The notes beneath the pieces were generated by a model. It had not been told where the DNA came from. It ran no database searches and saw nothing but the letters and a program-made list of their open reading frames with translations. Positions 45,822 to 55,303 of a stretch of 64,000 bases of DNA are shown here, piece by piece (positions within the stretch are counted from its first letter, which is position 1; the number at the start of each line of letters is the position of its first letter). Where the stretch lies: NCBI RefSeq assembly GCF_004342915.1, contig NZ_SLWL01000010.1:1-64000 (forward strand), written 5' to 3'. This stretch comes from Camelimonas lactis (GTDB lineage Bacteria > Pseudomonadota > Alphaproteobacteria > Rhizobiales > Beijerinckiaceae). The translations under genes and the position numbers were made by a program.

Positions 45822-46109
45822 AATATCACTCCAAGTATAGTATATATTCTTGGTTAATATCTTTATGCCATCATCAACAATGATGTATCTTTTTTAAATT
45901 TAAAATTTGTATAAAAATATCTGTTATTAATTATAGTTGTTTTGCCAGTTGCTGGAAAGGTCAGGGGGAAGTCATCTGTTTCACGCGCTGGCCAGCTTTG
46001 GGCGAATTCCAGCGGGCCGTGGCTGGGAGATCCGCACTTTCAGATGCCCAGGTCCCAAAGGCCCGCCTGGCTGCGGGGCGGAACTCATGGCGCCACCTGC
46101 GCCGCCAAC
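45822..46109. other. Very AT-rich control region of copy 3
   Basis: The stretch 45830-45945 is strikingly AT-rich for this genome and contains a perfect 14-base palindrome TTTTAAATTTAAAA (45892-45905). It also has CATCA-N7-TGATG near 45869. It probably holds the promoter of the 45.2-kb gene and could be a target of a silencing protein such as an H-NS or MucR type. No gene is seen. Confidence 0.5.
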
Positions 46110-46137
46110 AAAAAAGGCTGGCGCGAGGCCAGCCTTT
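46110..46137 (-). terminator. Rho-independent terminator of paralogue C
   Basis: On the minus strand AAAGGCTGGC pairs with GCCAGCCTTT around five bases and runs into TTTTTTGTTGG. It lies 25 bases past the stop of the binding-protein gene. Confidence 0.85.
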
Positions 46138-46161
46138 CCCTCCGCGTCGGACAGGAAGAAC

Positions 46162-47403
46162 TTACTTCTTCCCGGCGTCCACCGGCGGGTCGAGGCGGGT
46201 GCAGCCGCCTTCCGCGATCGGGCGCATGATGTCGTCGGCCTTGACTACCTGCTTGACCTTCAGCAGGTCCCACTCGCCATTCTTGACCTCTTCGGGTTTC
46301 TTCACCTCGACGAGCAGCATGTCGTTCATCAGGCGGCCGTCGGCGCGGATCTTCGCGCCATGGGCGAAGAAGTCGTTGACCGGGGTCTCCTTCATCTTGC
46401 GCATCACCGTCTTGCCGTCGGTGGACTTTGAGTCCTTCACGGCCTGAAGGTAGTGCTTCACCGAGCTGTAGACGGCGGCGTGGGTGTGGTCGGGCATGCG
46501 GCCATCGTTGACGGCGGCGAAGCGTTTGGCGAACGCGCGGCTTTCGTCATCATGGTCCCAATAGTAACCCGAGAGGTACTGCACGCCCTGGGTAGCCTTG
46601 GCGCCAAGGGCATGGACCGAGGTCAGATAGAAGATCAGCACGCCGAGCTTCTGGTTGCCTTCGCCCACCTGGAACTCACGCGCCTGCTTCAGGCTGGTCA
46701 CCGTGTCGCCGGAGGCGTTGGCGAAGGCGACGATGTCGGCGCCGGAGGCCTGGGCCTGCATCAGGAACGACGAGAAGTCCATGGTGCCGACCGGATGGCG
46801 CACGGCGCCGAGCACCTTGCCGCCATTGGCTTCGACCACCTTGGTCACTTCGTTCTGCATGGCGTGGCCGAAGGCATAGTCGGCGGTGATGAAGTACCAG
46901 GTCTTGCCGCCCTGTTCGACCACCGACTTGGCGAGGCCCTTGGCCAGCGAATAGGTGTCGTACAGCCACATGGCGCCGGTGGGCGAGCAGGCCTTGCCGA
47001 ACACCTCGGCGGTGGCCGAACCGGAGTGGACGACAATCTTGCCGCGCTCGCGGGCGATGTCCTGCACGGCCAGCGAGATGGCGGAGTTGCCAATGTCGAA
47101 GATCGCCTCGACGCCTTCCTGGTCATACATCTGGCGGGCCAGCGAGGCGCCCATGTCGGTCTTGTTCTGGTGGTCGGGGCCCAGCACCTTGATCTTCATG
47201 CCGTTGATCTCGCCGCCGAAGTCCTCGGCCGCCAGTTCGGCCGCGCGCACGGAGCGCACGCCGCCAGCGTCGGAGAACACCGAGCTCTTGTCATTGAGAA
47301 CGGCGATATTGAGCGACTTTTTCTCCTGGGCCGAAAGGCCGGCCAGGGGCGTCGCGACTGCGAGGCCGAGGGCCAGGCAGCGCACAAGCACGGAATTCAT
47401 CAT
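46162..47403 (-). CDS. ABC transporter substrate-binding protein (HAAT-type), paralogue C
   Basis: Third member of the set, 413 residues with a signal peptide ending at AGLSAQEK. It has LNIAVLNDKSSVFSDAGG, EDFGGEINGMKI, DIGNSAISLAVQ, WYFITADYAFGHAMQ and AKATQGVQYLSGYYWD. Its Cys pair is in KACSPTG and GGCTRLDPP. GGGAGG lies just before tandem ATGs at 47403 and 47400. As with A and B there is no permease nearby. The ligand is unknown. Confidence 0.92.
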   Translation of the reverse strand: MMNSVLVRCLALGLAVATPLAGLSAQEKKSLNIAVLNDKSSVFSDAGGVRSVRAAELAAEDFGGEINGMKIKVLGPDHQNKTDMGASLARQMYDQEGVEAIFDIGNSAISLAVQDIARERGKIVVHSGSATAEVFGKACSPTGAMWLYDTYSLAKGLAKSVVEQGGKTWYFITADYAFGHAMQNEVTKVVEANGGKVLGAVRHPVGTMDFSSFLMQAQASGADIVAFANASGDTVTSLKQAREFQVGEGNQKLGVLIFYLTSVHALGAKATQGVQYLSGYYWDHDDESRAFAKRFAAVNDGRMPDHTHAAVYSSVKHYLQAVKDSKSTDGKTVMRKMKETPVNDFFAHGAKIRADGRLMNDMLLVEVKKPEEVKNGEWDLLKVKQVVKADDIMRPIAEGGCTRLDPPVDAGKK

Positions 47404-47630
47404 GTCCTCCCGAAATGACGGTCTCCGCGCCGGTTCCCGCGCCGCCATGCCGCCGGTCGCCCGTTATCCGGGCTGTCGCCATGTGGGCGGCGGCGCGGCG
47501 CGCGGGTCTGGCCCGGAGCTCCGTCTTGAACAGGGGTCTCTCCTAACCCGATGGGCGCAATGGCGCAATCACGCTGGCGTGAGCCTTTAGGATAGAGGGG
47601 GATTCGCGCGACCCAGGCGCGACGGCAGGC

Positions 47631-48281
47631 TCAGAACGGGCCCGGCGCTGGCGGCCGGTCGTCGCCGGGTTCTGGCATTGCGGCGCGGGTGGACGCGATG
47701 GCGGCGAGCAGGGCGTCGATGGCCCCGGCCGGTTCGGCGGCGATCATGTAGGAGGCGTCAAGACCAGGGCGGAGAAACATCGCCTGGCGCATGTGCCGCA
47801 ACAGCTGGAACAGTGGGTCCCAGAATCCGAGGGTGTTGAGCACCATGATCGGCCGCGTGTGCTGGCCGAGCTGTGACCAGGTCATCTGCTCGACCAGTTC
47901 TTCCAGCGTGCCGATGCCGCCGGGCAGGGCGAGGAAGGCGTCGGCCCGCTCATACATCAGGCGTTTGCGCGTGTGCATGTCGGAGACGATGATGGTTTCA
48001 CGGCCTTGTTCGGCCGGGTCCGGCATGTGCTCGCGCCGGATCAGGAAGTCGGGGATGATGCCGGTGACGCGGCCGCCATGGGCCAGGGCGCTGCGCGCCA
48101 CCTCGCCCATCAGCCCGATGTCGCCGCCGCCATAAACCAGGCCAACGCCCTTTTGCGCCAGCAGGGCCCCCACCAGACGCGCGGCCTCCGTGAACTCCGG
48201 GCTGGCGCCGGCTCCCGAACCGCAGAACACGCAGATGGCGCGCGCCTCCCCGTCGGGGTTTTTGAAGTCAGGACTGGTCAT
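47631..48281 (-). CDS. LOG family nucleotide phosphoribohydrolase
   Basis: A 216-residue Rossmann protein of the TIGR00730/LOG family, which cleaves nucleoside monophosphates (including cytokinin precursors) to base and ribose 5-phosphate. It has ICVFCGSGAGASPEF at the start, LVYGGGDIGLMGEVA, and the signature ALPGGIGTLEELVEQMTW, with Arg in DMHTRKRLMYE. ATG 48281 is the natural start; a much longer frame upstream is a shadow of the next gene. It is divergent from the LysM gene with 100 bases between. Confidence 0.92.
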   Translation of the reverse strand: MTSPDFKNPDGEARAICVFCGSGAGASPEFTEAARLVGALLAQKGVGLVYGGGDIGLMGEVARSALAHGGRVTGIIPDFLIRREHMPDPAEQGRETIIVSDMHTRKRLMYERADAFLALPGGIGTLEELVEQMTWSQLGQHTRPIMVLNTLGFWDPLFQLLRHMRQAMFLRPGLDASYMIAAEPAGAIDALLAAIASTRAAMPEPGDDRPPAPGPF

Positions 48282-48381
48282 TTGGCGTACGTTGCTTCCT
48301 CTGGGCATGATGTAAAGACGGCGAGGCCCTGTATACTCAGATGTGGTTGCTTCCGGGTGGTCGCATGGAGATGGAGCACGG

Positions 48382-49911
48382 ATGAGCGAGCCTGCATTGC
48401 CGCCTGTCAACGTCAAAACCATTGCGCGCGTGGCCCTGGCGCTGGTCGCGCTGGCGAGCGCCGGCATTCTGATCCTGACATTCGGACCATTGCGTGACAG
48501 GACGCCGGATTCGCCCATTGCAGGCGCGGACGATCCCCAGCGATCCGCGCCGGCCGGGACAGTGGCGAAAACGCCGCCCGGCGACGCATCGGGCGGAACG
48601 GCCGCGCCGGGAAACATGGCCTCGGGAAGCAAGACCCCTGGAGAGGCGGCCCCTGGAGGGGCGATCCCCGGAGAGGCGGCTCCCGGAGCGGCGGCCTCTG
48701 GAAACACGGCGGACGAAGCGTCCAGGCGGGTTACCGCTTCGTCCGGCGCCGCTGCCGGGGTCGACGCCCCCAGCTTCGATGTTGTGCGGGTGGAGCCGAA
48801 CGGCGAGGCGGTCATTGGCGGCCGCGCCAGGCCGAACACGGCCATCGAGCTGGTGATGACGCCGGCCGGCGGCGCGACGCCAGTGACGGAGCCGCGCGTA
48901 TTGCAGCGCGCGGTGACCGATGCGTCGGGCCTGTTCGCCATGACCAATGGCCCGCTACCCCCTGGCGCGCACGTCATGTCCCTGCGGGTGCGGGCGCCCC
49001 ACGGCGCCTGGACGCCCTCCCGCCAGAGCGTGAGCGTCACCATCCAGCCGCCGGGGCCGCCGCTGGTGGCCCTGTTGACGCCGGACAGGCCAACCGTGCT
49101 GATCTCGAGCCCTGACCAGGGGCGGGACGCGGCGGGGGCGGCCAGGGGGCAGGGCGCCCAGGACGCCGCCGCCAGGCCTGATGGCCAGAACGGCGCGGCC
49201 GTGGGCGCGGAGACGGCGGCGCGAACCGCCCAGACCGCGCGCATATCCCAGGTGGAAACGGACGACGACGGGCGCCTGTTCGTCGTTGGCTCCGCCAGGC
49301 CTGGCGCCACCGTGCGGCTTTACCTTAACGACGCCCTGTTGGCGTCGGGCGTCGCCAGCGCCAGCGGCGCCATCGAGTTCGCGCTGCAATCGCCGCTGCC
49401 TGAGGGCGACTATCGCGTGCGGCTGGATATGGTCGATCCCGCCACCGGGGCCGTGCTGTCCCGGGCCGAGGCGCCCTGGGAGAATGTTCGCGCCGCCACC
49501 GCGGATGGCGCGACAGGCGAACAGGCAAAAGGCGAACAGGCAAAAGGCGAGCAGACGGGAGACGGACAGGCAAAGCACGCGCAGACGGGCGCCAGGGCTC
49601 TGGAGAAGGCGCCCCGGACAGGGAAAAAACCCTCGCAGGACGCCATCCGCGCGGTTCAGGTGCGCACCCACGTGGTGGCGCGCGGCGAGACCTTGTGGAG
49701 CATCAGCCGCCGCACCTACCAGCTCGGCTCCCGCTATACGACGATCTATGACGCCAACCAGGACCAGATTACCGACGCCAACCGGATCTATCCGGGGCAG
49801 GTGTTCGTCCTGCCCGGGAAGGATCCGGCCGCGCGGCCAGACCAGGGTGGAGCCGCGCCGGGCCACGGCGGCGCGCCAGCGAAGGGTGGAACGCCTGGAG
49901 AACGCCAGTAG
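48382..49911 (+). CDS. LysM-domain protein with repeat-rich N-terminus
   Basis: A 509-residue protein with one N-terminal membrane segment (VALALVALASAGILILTF) and a large periplasmic part. A low-complexity stretch repeats PGEAAPGGAIPGEAAPG. Two Ig-like or carboxypeptidase-regulatory-like units follow (VVRVEPNGEAVIGGRARPN and ETDDDGRLFVVGSARPG), then GEQAKGEQAKGEQTG. The C-terminal LysM domain is VVARGETLWSISRRTYQLGS to IYPGQVFVLPG. LysM binds peptidoglycan, so it probably tethers the membrane to the wall. This architecture is common in Hyphomicrobiales. Confidence 0.85.
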   Translation: MSEPALPPVNVKTIARVALALVALASAGILILTFGPLRDRTPDSPIAGADDPQRSAPAGTVAKTPPGDASGGTAAPGNMASGSKTPGEAAPGGAIPGEAAPGAAASGNTADEASRRVTASSGAAAGVDAPSFDVVRVEPNGEAVIGGRARPNTAIELVMTPAGGATPVTEPRVLQRAVTDASGLFAMTNGPLPPGAHVMSLRVRAPHGAWTPSRQSVSVTIQPPGPPLVALLTPDRPTVLISSPDQGRDAAGAARGQGAQDAAARPDGQNGAAVGAETAARTAQTARISQVETDDDGRLFVVGSARPGATVRLYLNDALLASGVASASGAIEFALQSPLPEGDYRVRLDMVDPATGAVLSRAEAPWENVRAATADGATGEQAKGEQAKGEQTGDGQAKHAQTGARALEKAPRTGKKPSQDAIRAVQVRTHVVARGETLWSISRRTYQLGSRYTTIYDANQDQITDANRIYPGQVFVLPGKDPAARPDQGGAAPGHGGAPAKGGTPGERQ

Positions 49912-50455
49912 CCGAAAGCCGGCCATAAGGCGCGCCCGGTCGACGGCTGACCGCGAGAAGCGGCGTAAAAACAGCGGCATGGCGCGGCGATTTGAATCAG
50001 TTTCCGCACTGGTGGGGCTGGCAGGCCAGTCCTGGGAACGCTGCCGGGATATGCTGCCTGGAAACAGGCCGCAGCCCCTGACGCTGCGCGGCCGGACGCG
50101 CGATTGCAGCGTGCATTGCAACCATTGCTTGCATATGCCCATGGCCATCATCATCCTGGCGCCGCCATATTTGCCTGGTCATGGGCCCGCACACACGGGT
50201 TGTCCGCCGCAAAATTACGCCTTTTCAATATGATAGGCGGAAATTCCGAATCATTTTGGCAAGGTTTTGCGCCCGCCGCCGCGATGGCGTAAGGCTGCCC
50301 GTGAGATATTCGGGAAAAGTGCCGCCGCTGTTCATCCAGAACATGCGGCGGCCGGAGACAGGGCGTCGCCGGTGAAGCGGATTTCACCGGCGACGCTTCG
50401 ACGGGAACAATGAATGCCTCCGCCGCTGGCGGACCATTCGCTTGGAAGGTTTTGG
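49912..50455. other. Intergenic region before the ABC exporter
   Basis: About 540 bases with no supported gene. A 14-base perfect inverted repeat lies at 50363-50396, about 60 bases before the exporter start. Confidence 0.5.
50363..50396. promoter_or_regulatory. 14-base perfect inverted repeat upstream of ABC exporter
   Basis: GCGTCGCCGGTGAA and TTCACCGGCGACGC flank GCGGAT. No T tract follows, so this is not a plain terminator. It would be a stable hairpin in the leader of the exporter mRNA, or an operator. Confidence 0.5.
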
Positions 50456-52378
50456 ATGCCCCGTGGTTTCGGGCGTAATACCGGCGCGTTGCCCGCGCCA
50501 GATCCCTCCGTATCGTCCGGGGATAATGGCGGCCTGCTCGGCGCCGCCCGCCGGCTCGCGCCTTATGTCTGGCCGCCGGCCGATCGCGGCGACCTGCGCC
50601 TGCGCATCTACGCGTCGACGGTGCTCATCCTGGCGGCCAAGCTGGTCACCATCGGCATGCCCTACGCCTACAAATGGGCCACCGACGCGCTGGCCGGCGA
50701 CCAGCCGCTGGCGCCAGGCTCCAGTCTCGCCTGGCTGTGGCAGGCGCCGCTGGCGCTGACCCTGCTTTACGGGCTGACCCGCATCGCCATCGCCGTCCTC
50801 ACCCAGATGCGCGACGCCATTTTCGCCACCGTCACCATGGCGGCGGTGCGCCGCCTGGCGCGCGATACCTTCACCCACATGAACCAGCTGTCGCTCCGCT
50901 TCCATCTGGAGCGCCGCATGGGCGGGCTGACGCGGGTGCTGGAGCGGGGGCGGACGGGCGTGCAGGAACTGTCGCGTCTGTTCGTGCTGCAACTGCTGCC
51001 CACCATCGTCGAGTTCGCCCTGGTGCTGGCGGTGCTGACGCTGGAGTTCGACTGGCGCTACGCCCTCATCGTCATCGCGATGGTGTCAGCCTACATTCTC
51101 TACACCTTTGTCGCCACCAACTGGCGCATCGCCATCCGCAAGCGCATCAACGAGAGCGACAATCTGGTCCAGACCCGCGCCGTCGACGCGCTGCTCAACT
51201 TCGAGACGGTCAAGTATTTTGGCGCCGAGGCGCGCGAGGCGAAGCGTTACGACGAATCGATGGCCCGTTACGAGCACAATTCGGTGCGGAGCTACGTATC
51301 GCTGGCGGTGCTGAACGCCGGTCAGGTGGTCATCTTTACCCTGGGGCTCACCGCCGCCATGGCGCTCGCCGTGCATGACATCCGCGCCGGCAGAACCACC
51401 ATCGGCGGTTTCGTCATGATCAACGCCATGCTGATCCAGCTGTCGATTCCGCTGAACTTCATGGGCATGATCTACCGCGAGGTGAAGCAGTCGCTGCTCG
51501 ACATCGGCCAGATGTTCGCCGTGCTGGACCAGGCTCCCGAAATCCGCGACGCGCCGGACGCGAAGCCACTGGCCGTGACAGGCGGCGCCGTGCGCTTCGA
51601 AAACGTGCGCTTCGCCTATCACCCCGACCGGCAAATCCTGAAGGGCGTCAGCTTCGAGGCCCCGGCCGGCCGCACCCTCGCCATCGTCGGCGCCTCGGGA
51701 GCGGGCAAATCCACCCTGTCGCGGCTGCTGTTCCGGTTCTACGAGCCAACCTCCGGCCGTATCCTCATCGACGGTCACGACATCGCCGCCGTCACCCAGG
51801 ACAGCCTGCGCGCCGCCATCGGCATGGTGCCGCAGGATACGGTGCTGTTTAACGACACCATCGCCTACAATATCCGTTACGGCCGCTGGGACGCGACCGA
51901 CGACGAGGTGCGGGAGGCGGCGCGCCTCGCCCAGCTCGCGCCGGTGGTGGCGGCCATGCCGGCCGGCTACGACACCATGGTGGGCGAGCGTGGCCTGAAG
52001 CTTTCAGGCGGTGAGAAGCAGCGCGTCGCCATCGCCCGCACCATCCTGAAGGCGCCGCCGATCCTGGTGCTCGACGAAGCCACCTCGGCCCTCGACAGCT
52101 TCACCGAACGCGAGATCCAGGACGCCCTGGCGGCGGTGAGCCGCGGGCGCACCACCCTGGTGATCGCCCACCGCCTGTCGACCATTGTCAACGCAGACGA
52201 AATCATGGTGATGGACCACGGCGAGGTGGTGGAGCGGGGGACCCATGACGCGTTGCTGGCGGCGGGCGGCGTCTACGCCGGCCTGTGGAATCGCCAGCGC
52301 CGCGCCGAGCAGGCCCTGCAAACGCTGAAGGAAACCGGCGAGGAGGAAATGGCGGTTGGGGCCAGGGCCGCCGGTTGA
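50456..52378 (+). CDS. Atm1/HMT1-type ABC exporter
   Basis: A 640-residue half-transporter with six membrane helices fused to an ATPase domain. The membrane part has the Atm1-like NFETVKYFGAEAREAKRYDE and MIYREVKQSLLDIGQMF. The ATPase has Walker A GASGAGKST, signature LSGGEKQRVAIAR, Walker B ILVLDEATSALD and the H-loop AHRLST. Atm1 relatives export glutathione-bound sulfur, Fe-S precursors or metal conjugates. ATG 50456 follows GGAAGG by six bases. It precedes psd-pssA, an order I recall from other Hyphomicrobiales. Confidence 0.92.
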   Translation: MPRGFGRNTGALPAPDPSVSSGDNGGLLGAARRLAPYVWPPADRGDLRLRIYASTVLILAAKLVTIGMPYAYKWATDALAGDQPLAPGSSLAWLWQAPLALTLLYGLTRIAIAVLTQMRDAIFATVTMAAVRRLARDTFTHMNQLSLRFHLERRMGGLTRVLERGRTGVQELSRLFVLQLLPTIVEFALVLAVLTLEFDWRYALIVIAMVSAYILYTFVATNWRIAIRKRINESDNLVQTRAVDALLNFETVKYFGAEAREAKRYDESMARYEHNSVRSYVSLAVLNAGQVVIFTLGLTAAMALAVHDIRAGRTTIGGFVMINAMLIQLSIPLNFMGMIYREVKQSLLDIGQMFAVLDQAPEIRDAPDAKPLAVTGGAVRFENVRFAYHPDRQILKGVSFEAPAGRTLAIVGASGAGKSTLSRLLFRFYEPTSGRILIDGHDIAAVTQDSLRAAIGMVPQDTVLFNDTIAYNIRYGRWDATDDEVREAARLAQLAPVVAAMPAGYDTMVGERGLKLSGGEKQRVAIARTILKAPPILVLDEATSALDSFTEREIQDALAAVSRGRTTLVIAHRLSTIVNADEIMVMDHGEVVERGTHDALLAAGGVYAGLWNRQRRAEQALQTLKETGEEEMAVGARAAG

Positions 52379-52719
52379 ACGGCGGGCTGAACCGACGTGA
52401 CGCGGGGCCGTGCAACCGGCTGCGCAACGTTGGCGCGGGCCGCGCCCGAATGTCTTCTTGCGTCACAATTGCCGCGTTCACGGCTAGCGGGTTGTGGTAC
52501 ACTACGGCGTGCGTTACGCGGTCACTCCGCCCGCATGGGACGTGATCCCCGAAAGCCTGCCGGGTTTTCGGGGATCACGTTCATGTCTGGAGGGTCCGGC
52601 AGTCGGACCGTCCATCGCAATTTTGCCGGCGGCGGGGTTAACGCCAGCTCTGGTTCTGGTTCTACGCAATGCCCCTGGGGAAGCAGGATCGCTTCACCGG
52701 GGATGCTCAGGGAGCGCGA
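52379..52719. other. Spacer before psd
   Basis: About 340 bases with no supported gene. It contains the 15-base inverted repeat at 52540-52580 and probably the psd promoter. Confidence 0.5.
52540..52580. promoter_or_regulatory. 15-base perfect inverted repeat upstream of psd
   Basis: ACGTGATCCCCGAAA and TTTCGGGGATCACGT flank eleven bases. There is no T tract afterwards on the plus strand. The strength of the hairpin and its position 140 bases before psd suggest an exporter-transcript terminator of unusual type or a leader structure. Confidence 0.5.
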
Positions 52720-53418
52720 ATGTCGATCTACAACTCGGTCCGTGAAACGCTGGTTCCGATCCACAAGGAGGGATACCCGTTCATCGCCATCGGGGTCGTG
52801 GCGTCATTGCTGCTGGGCTGGCTGTGGGAGCCGCTGGGCTGGATCGGCGCGCTCATCACCCTGTGGATCTGTTATTTCTTCCGCGACCCGGTGCGCGTCA
52901 CCCCCCAGGACGAGGGGCTGGTGATCTCCCCGGCGGACGGCCGCGTCAGCAGCATCGTCGAGGTGGTTCCACCGCCGGAGCTGGCGCTGGGAACCGAGCC
53001 GATGCTGCGCATTTCGGTTTTCATGAACGTGTTCGACGTGCACGTGAACCGCGCCCCTGTCGCCGGTCAGGTGCGGCGCATCGCCTACACGCCGGGCCTG
53101 TTCCTTAACGCTGATCTCGACAAGGCCAGCGAGGATAACGAGCGCAGCGCCATGGTCATCGAAACCCCGCGCGGCCCGGTTGGCGTGGTGCAGATCGCCG
53201 GCCTGATCGCCCGCCGCATCGTCGGCTTCGTCCAGGAAGGCGACGCCCTGACCACCGGTCAGCGCTATGGTCTGATCCGCTTCGGCTCGCGGGTGGACGT
53301 GTTCCTGCCCACCAGCGTCACGCCGCTGGTCGGCCTGAACCAGCGCGCTGTCGCTGGCGAGACCGTGCTGGCCGACCTGCGCGCCGGCGGCCCGCGCCGC
53401 ACCTTCGTCAGCGCCTGA
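52720..53418 (+). CDS. psd: Phosphatidylserine decarboxylase proenzyme
   Basis: Makes phosphatidylethanolamine by decarboxylating phosphatidylserine at the inner membrane. The 232-residue protein is the short type: two hydrophobic segments near residues 20-55, then [22 protein letters not shown] and [29 protein letters not shown] has the Gly-Ser pair (189-190) where the chain cuts itself to form the pyruvoyl group. ATG 52720 is used, with GGGAG eight bases upstream. It is followed closely by pssA, which makes its substrate. Confidence 0.95.
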   Translation: MSIYNSVRETLVPIHKEGYPFIAIGVVASLLLGWLWEPLGWIGALITLWICYFFRDPVRVTPQDEGLVISPADGRVSSIVEVVPPPELALGTEPMLRISVFMNVFDVHVNRAPVAGQVRRIAYTPGLFLNADLDKASEDNERSAMVIETPRGPVGVVQIAGLIARRIVGFVQEGDALTTGQRYGLIRFGSRVDVFLPTSVTPLVGLNQRAVAGETVLADLRAGGPRRTFVSA

Positions 53419-53434
53419 GGCTGGAGGGCGCGCG

Positions 53435-54283
53435 ATGGCCGATCTGTTTCCCCCTTTCCCGCCAGACAGTGGCGAGCCAAGACGCCGCGGCCTGAAATCG
53501 GTGCCGTTGCGCGTCCTGGTTCCCAACGTCATTACCCTGGTGGCGCTGTGCCTTGGCCTCAGCGCCATCCGTCTCGGGATCGAGGGCAAGCTGGAGCTGG
53601 CGGTCGTCGCCATTCTCGCCGCCGCGATTCTCGACGGCGTCGACGGGCGGGTGGCGCGGTTGCTGAAGGGCACGTCGCGCTTCGGCGCCGAGCTGGATTC
53701 GCTGGCCGATTTCGTCAATTTCGGCGTCGCGCCAGCCCTGCTGATGTACACCTTCACCCTCGATGGCCTGCGTTCGGTCGGCTGGATCGTGGCGCTGGTC
53801 TATGCGGTGGCCGCCGCGCTGCGGCTCGCCCGTTTCAATGTGATGCTGGATGATCCGGCGCGCCCGGAATGGATGAAGAACTATTTCGTCGGCATGCCGG
53901 CCCCCGCTGGCGCCCTGTGCGCCCTGCTGCCGGTCTATTTCCACCTGCTGGGCCTGCCGACCCGGGAGCTCGCCGGGCCGATCGCCATCTTCATGCTGGC
54001 CATCGCCTTTCTGATGGTGTCGAAAACACCCACATGGTCTGGCAAGACGCTCGGTCAGCGCATCCCGCGCGAATGGGTGCTGCCGCTGTTCGTCGCCTGC
54101 GTCCTCGTGGTCGGCCTGCTGGCCAGCTACACCTTCGAGGTGCTGTCGGTGATCACCATCGTCTATCTGGGGCTGATCCCCGTGGGCGTGCTGGCGTACC
54201 GGCGTAACCTGCAGCGTCATCCGCCTGCTCCGGTTGGGGCGACGCCATCCACGCCGCCCGCCGCCGATGATGACCAGGCCTGA
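53435..54283 (+). CDS. pssA: CDP-diacylglycerol-serine O-phosphatidyltransferase
   Basis: Makes phosphatidylserine from CDP-diacylglycerol and serine in the inner membrane. The 282-residue protein has about eight hydrophobic segments. The CDP-alcohol phosphotransferase motif D-G-x2-A-R-x8-G-x3-D-x3-D lies at residues 70-92 (VDGRVARLLKGTSRFGAELD). LPNVITLVALCLGLSAIR-like sequence (here VPNVITL) starts the first helix. Sixteen bases separate it from psd, so the two steps to phosphatidylethanolamine are co-expressed. Confidence 0.95.
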   Translation: MADLFPPFPPDSGEPRRRGLKSVPLRVLVPNVITLVALCLGLSAIRLGIEGKLELAVVAILAAAILDGVDGRVARLLKGTSRFGAELDSLADFVNFGVAPALLMYTFTLDGLRSVGWIVALVYAVAAALRLARFNVMLDDPARPEWMKNYFVGMPAPAGALCALLPVYFHLLGLPTRELAGPIAIFMLAIAFLMVSKTPTWSGKTLGQRIPREWVLPLFVACVLVVGLLASYTFEVLSVITIVYLGLIPVGVLAYRRNLQRHPPAPVGATPSTPPAADDDQA

Positions 54284-54332
54284 GCCTTCGCCTGCTTCCC
54301 GCATCACGATCTGACCGCCGGAGACTGACTGA

Positions 54333-54965
54333 ATGACGGCAGGAACTTCCCCGGCCCTGCGCCTGGTTCTCGCCTCGGCTTCGCCGCGCCGGCTCGCCCT
54401 GCTGGAACAGGCGGGCCTCCAGCCCGCCGCCCTGTTGCCGGCCGATATCGACGAGACGCCGCAGAAAGCCGAAAAGCCCCGCGATTATGCCCGGCGCATG
54501 GCGCGCGAAAAGGCGCGCGAGGCGGAGCGGCTGCTGCGGGAAACCGACGCCCAGGCCAATGCCTATGTGCTGGCTGCCGACACGGTGGTTTCGGTGGGCC
54601 GGCGCATTTTGCCAAAGGCGGAGCTGGTGGAGGAGGCGGACGCGTGTCTGCGCCTGCTGTCGGGCCGCACGCACCGGGTGTACACGGCCGTCTGCCTGAT
54701 CTCGCCGCGCGGCGGCGAGCGCGACCGCATCGTCGAAACGCGGGTGCGCTTCAAAAACCTGGCGCGGGAAGACCTCGCCGCCTATCTCGCTTCCGGCGAA
54801 TGGCGCGGCAAGGCCGGCGGCTACGCCATCCAGGGCCTGGCGGGCTCCTTCGTGGTCAAGCTCGTCGGCTCCTATACCGCCGTGGTTGGCCTGCCCTTAT
54901 ATGAAGCGGTCAATCTGCTGGCCGGCGAAGGCTATCCGGTGCGCGCCAGCTGGTCAGCGGCCTGA
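54333..54965 (+). CDS. maf: Maf-like nucleotide pyrophosphatase
   Basis: A house-cleaning enzyme that hydrolyses non-canonical or modified nucleoside triphosphates. The 210-residue protein has [18 protein letters not shown] at the start, then [35 protein letters not shown] and [20 protein letters not shown]. It is the first of a pair with yacG, a common neighbour. Confidence 0.93.
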   Translation: MTAGTSPALRLVLASASPRRLALLEQAGLQPAALLPADIDETPQKAEKPRDYARRMAREKAREAERLLRETDAQANAYVLAADTVVSVGRRILPKAELVEEADACLRLLSGRTHRVYTAVCLISPRGGERDRIVETRVRFKNLAREDLAAYLASGEWRGKAGGYAIQGLAGSFVVKLVGSYTAVVGLPLYEAVNLLAGEGYPVRASWSAA

Positions 54966-54986
54966 AAGGCCGCGGGAGGCTGCGAC

Positions 54987-55235
54987 ATGGCTCATGATGA
55001 ACTGAAACAGGACAACCAGCCCCAGGGCGGGCCGGCGGCCGGCAAAAGCGCCGGCGGCCAGGCAAAGGGACCTGCGACGCCTCGCGCGCCCTGTCCGGTC
55101 TGCGGCAAGCCGGCCAGCGCCGCGCACGATCCATTCTGTTCGGCGCGCTGCGCCGATGTGGATCTGAACCGCTGGCTTACCGGCTCTTACGCCATTCCAG
55201 GGCGCCCGCTGGCGGACGAGGAAGAGGCGGACTGA
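54987..55235 (+). CDS. yacG: DNA gyrase inhibitor YacG
   Basis: A zinc-ribbon protein of 82 residues that binds GyrB and blocks gyrase in other bacteria. The four ligands are CPVCGKP and [15 protein letters not shown], the usual C-x2-C then C-x3-C. The C-terminal [15 protein letters not shown] is also typical. A Gly/Ala/Gln-rich N-terminal extension of about 35 residues is longer than usual. It lies 21 bases after maf. Confidence 0.92.
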   Translation: MAHDELKQDNQPQGGPAAGKSAGGQAKGPATPRAPCPVCGKPASAAHDPFCSARCADVDLNRWLTGSYAIPGRPLADEEEAD

Positions 55236-55303
55236 GCGGCGCCCGCCAGGAAGGCGAACGCGCTGGACCCGGGCGCTCCGGCGAAGAGGAAGTCCGGTCG
55301 CGA

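Noticed and set aside
48282-49310. Upstream extension of the LOG protein frame by over 300 codons
   Set aside because: It is antisense to the LysM gene, and the family N-terminus begins at 48281.
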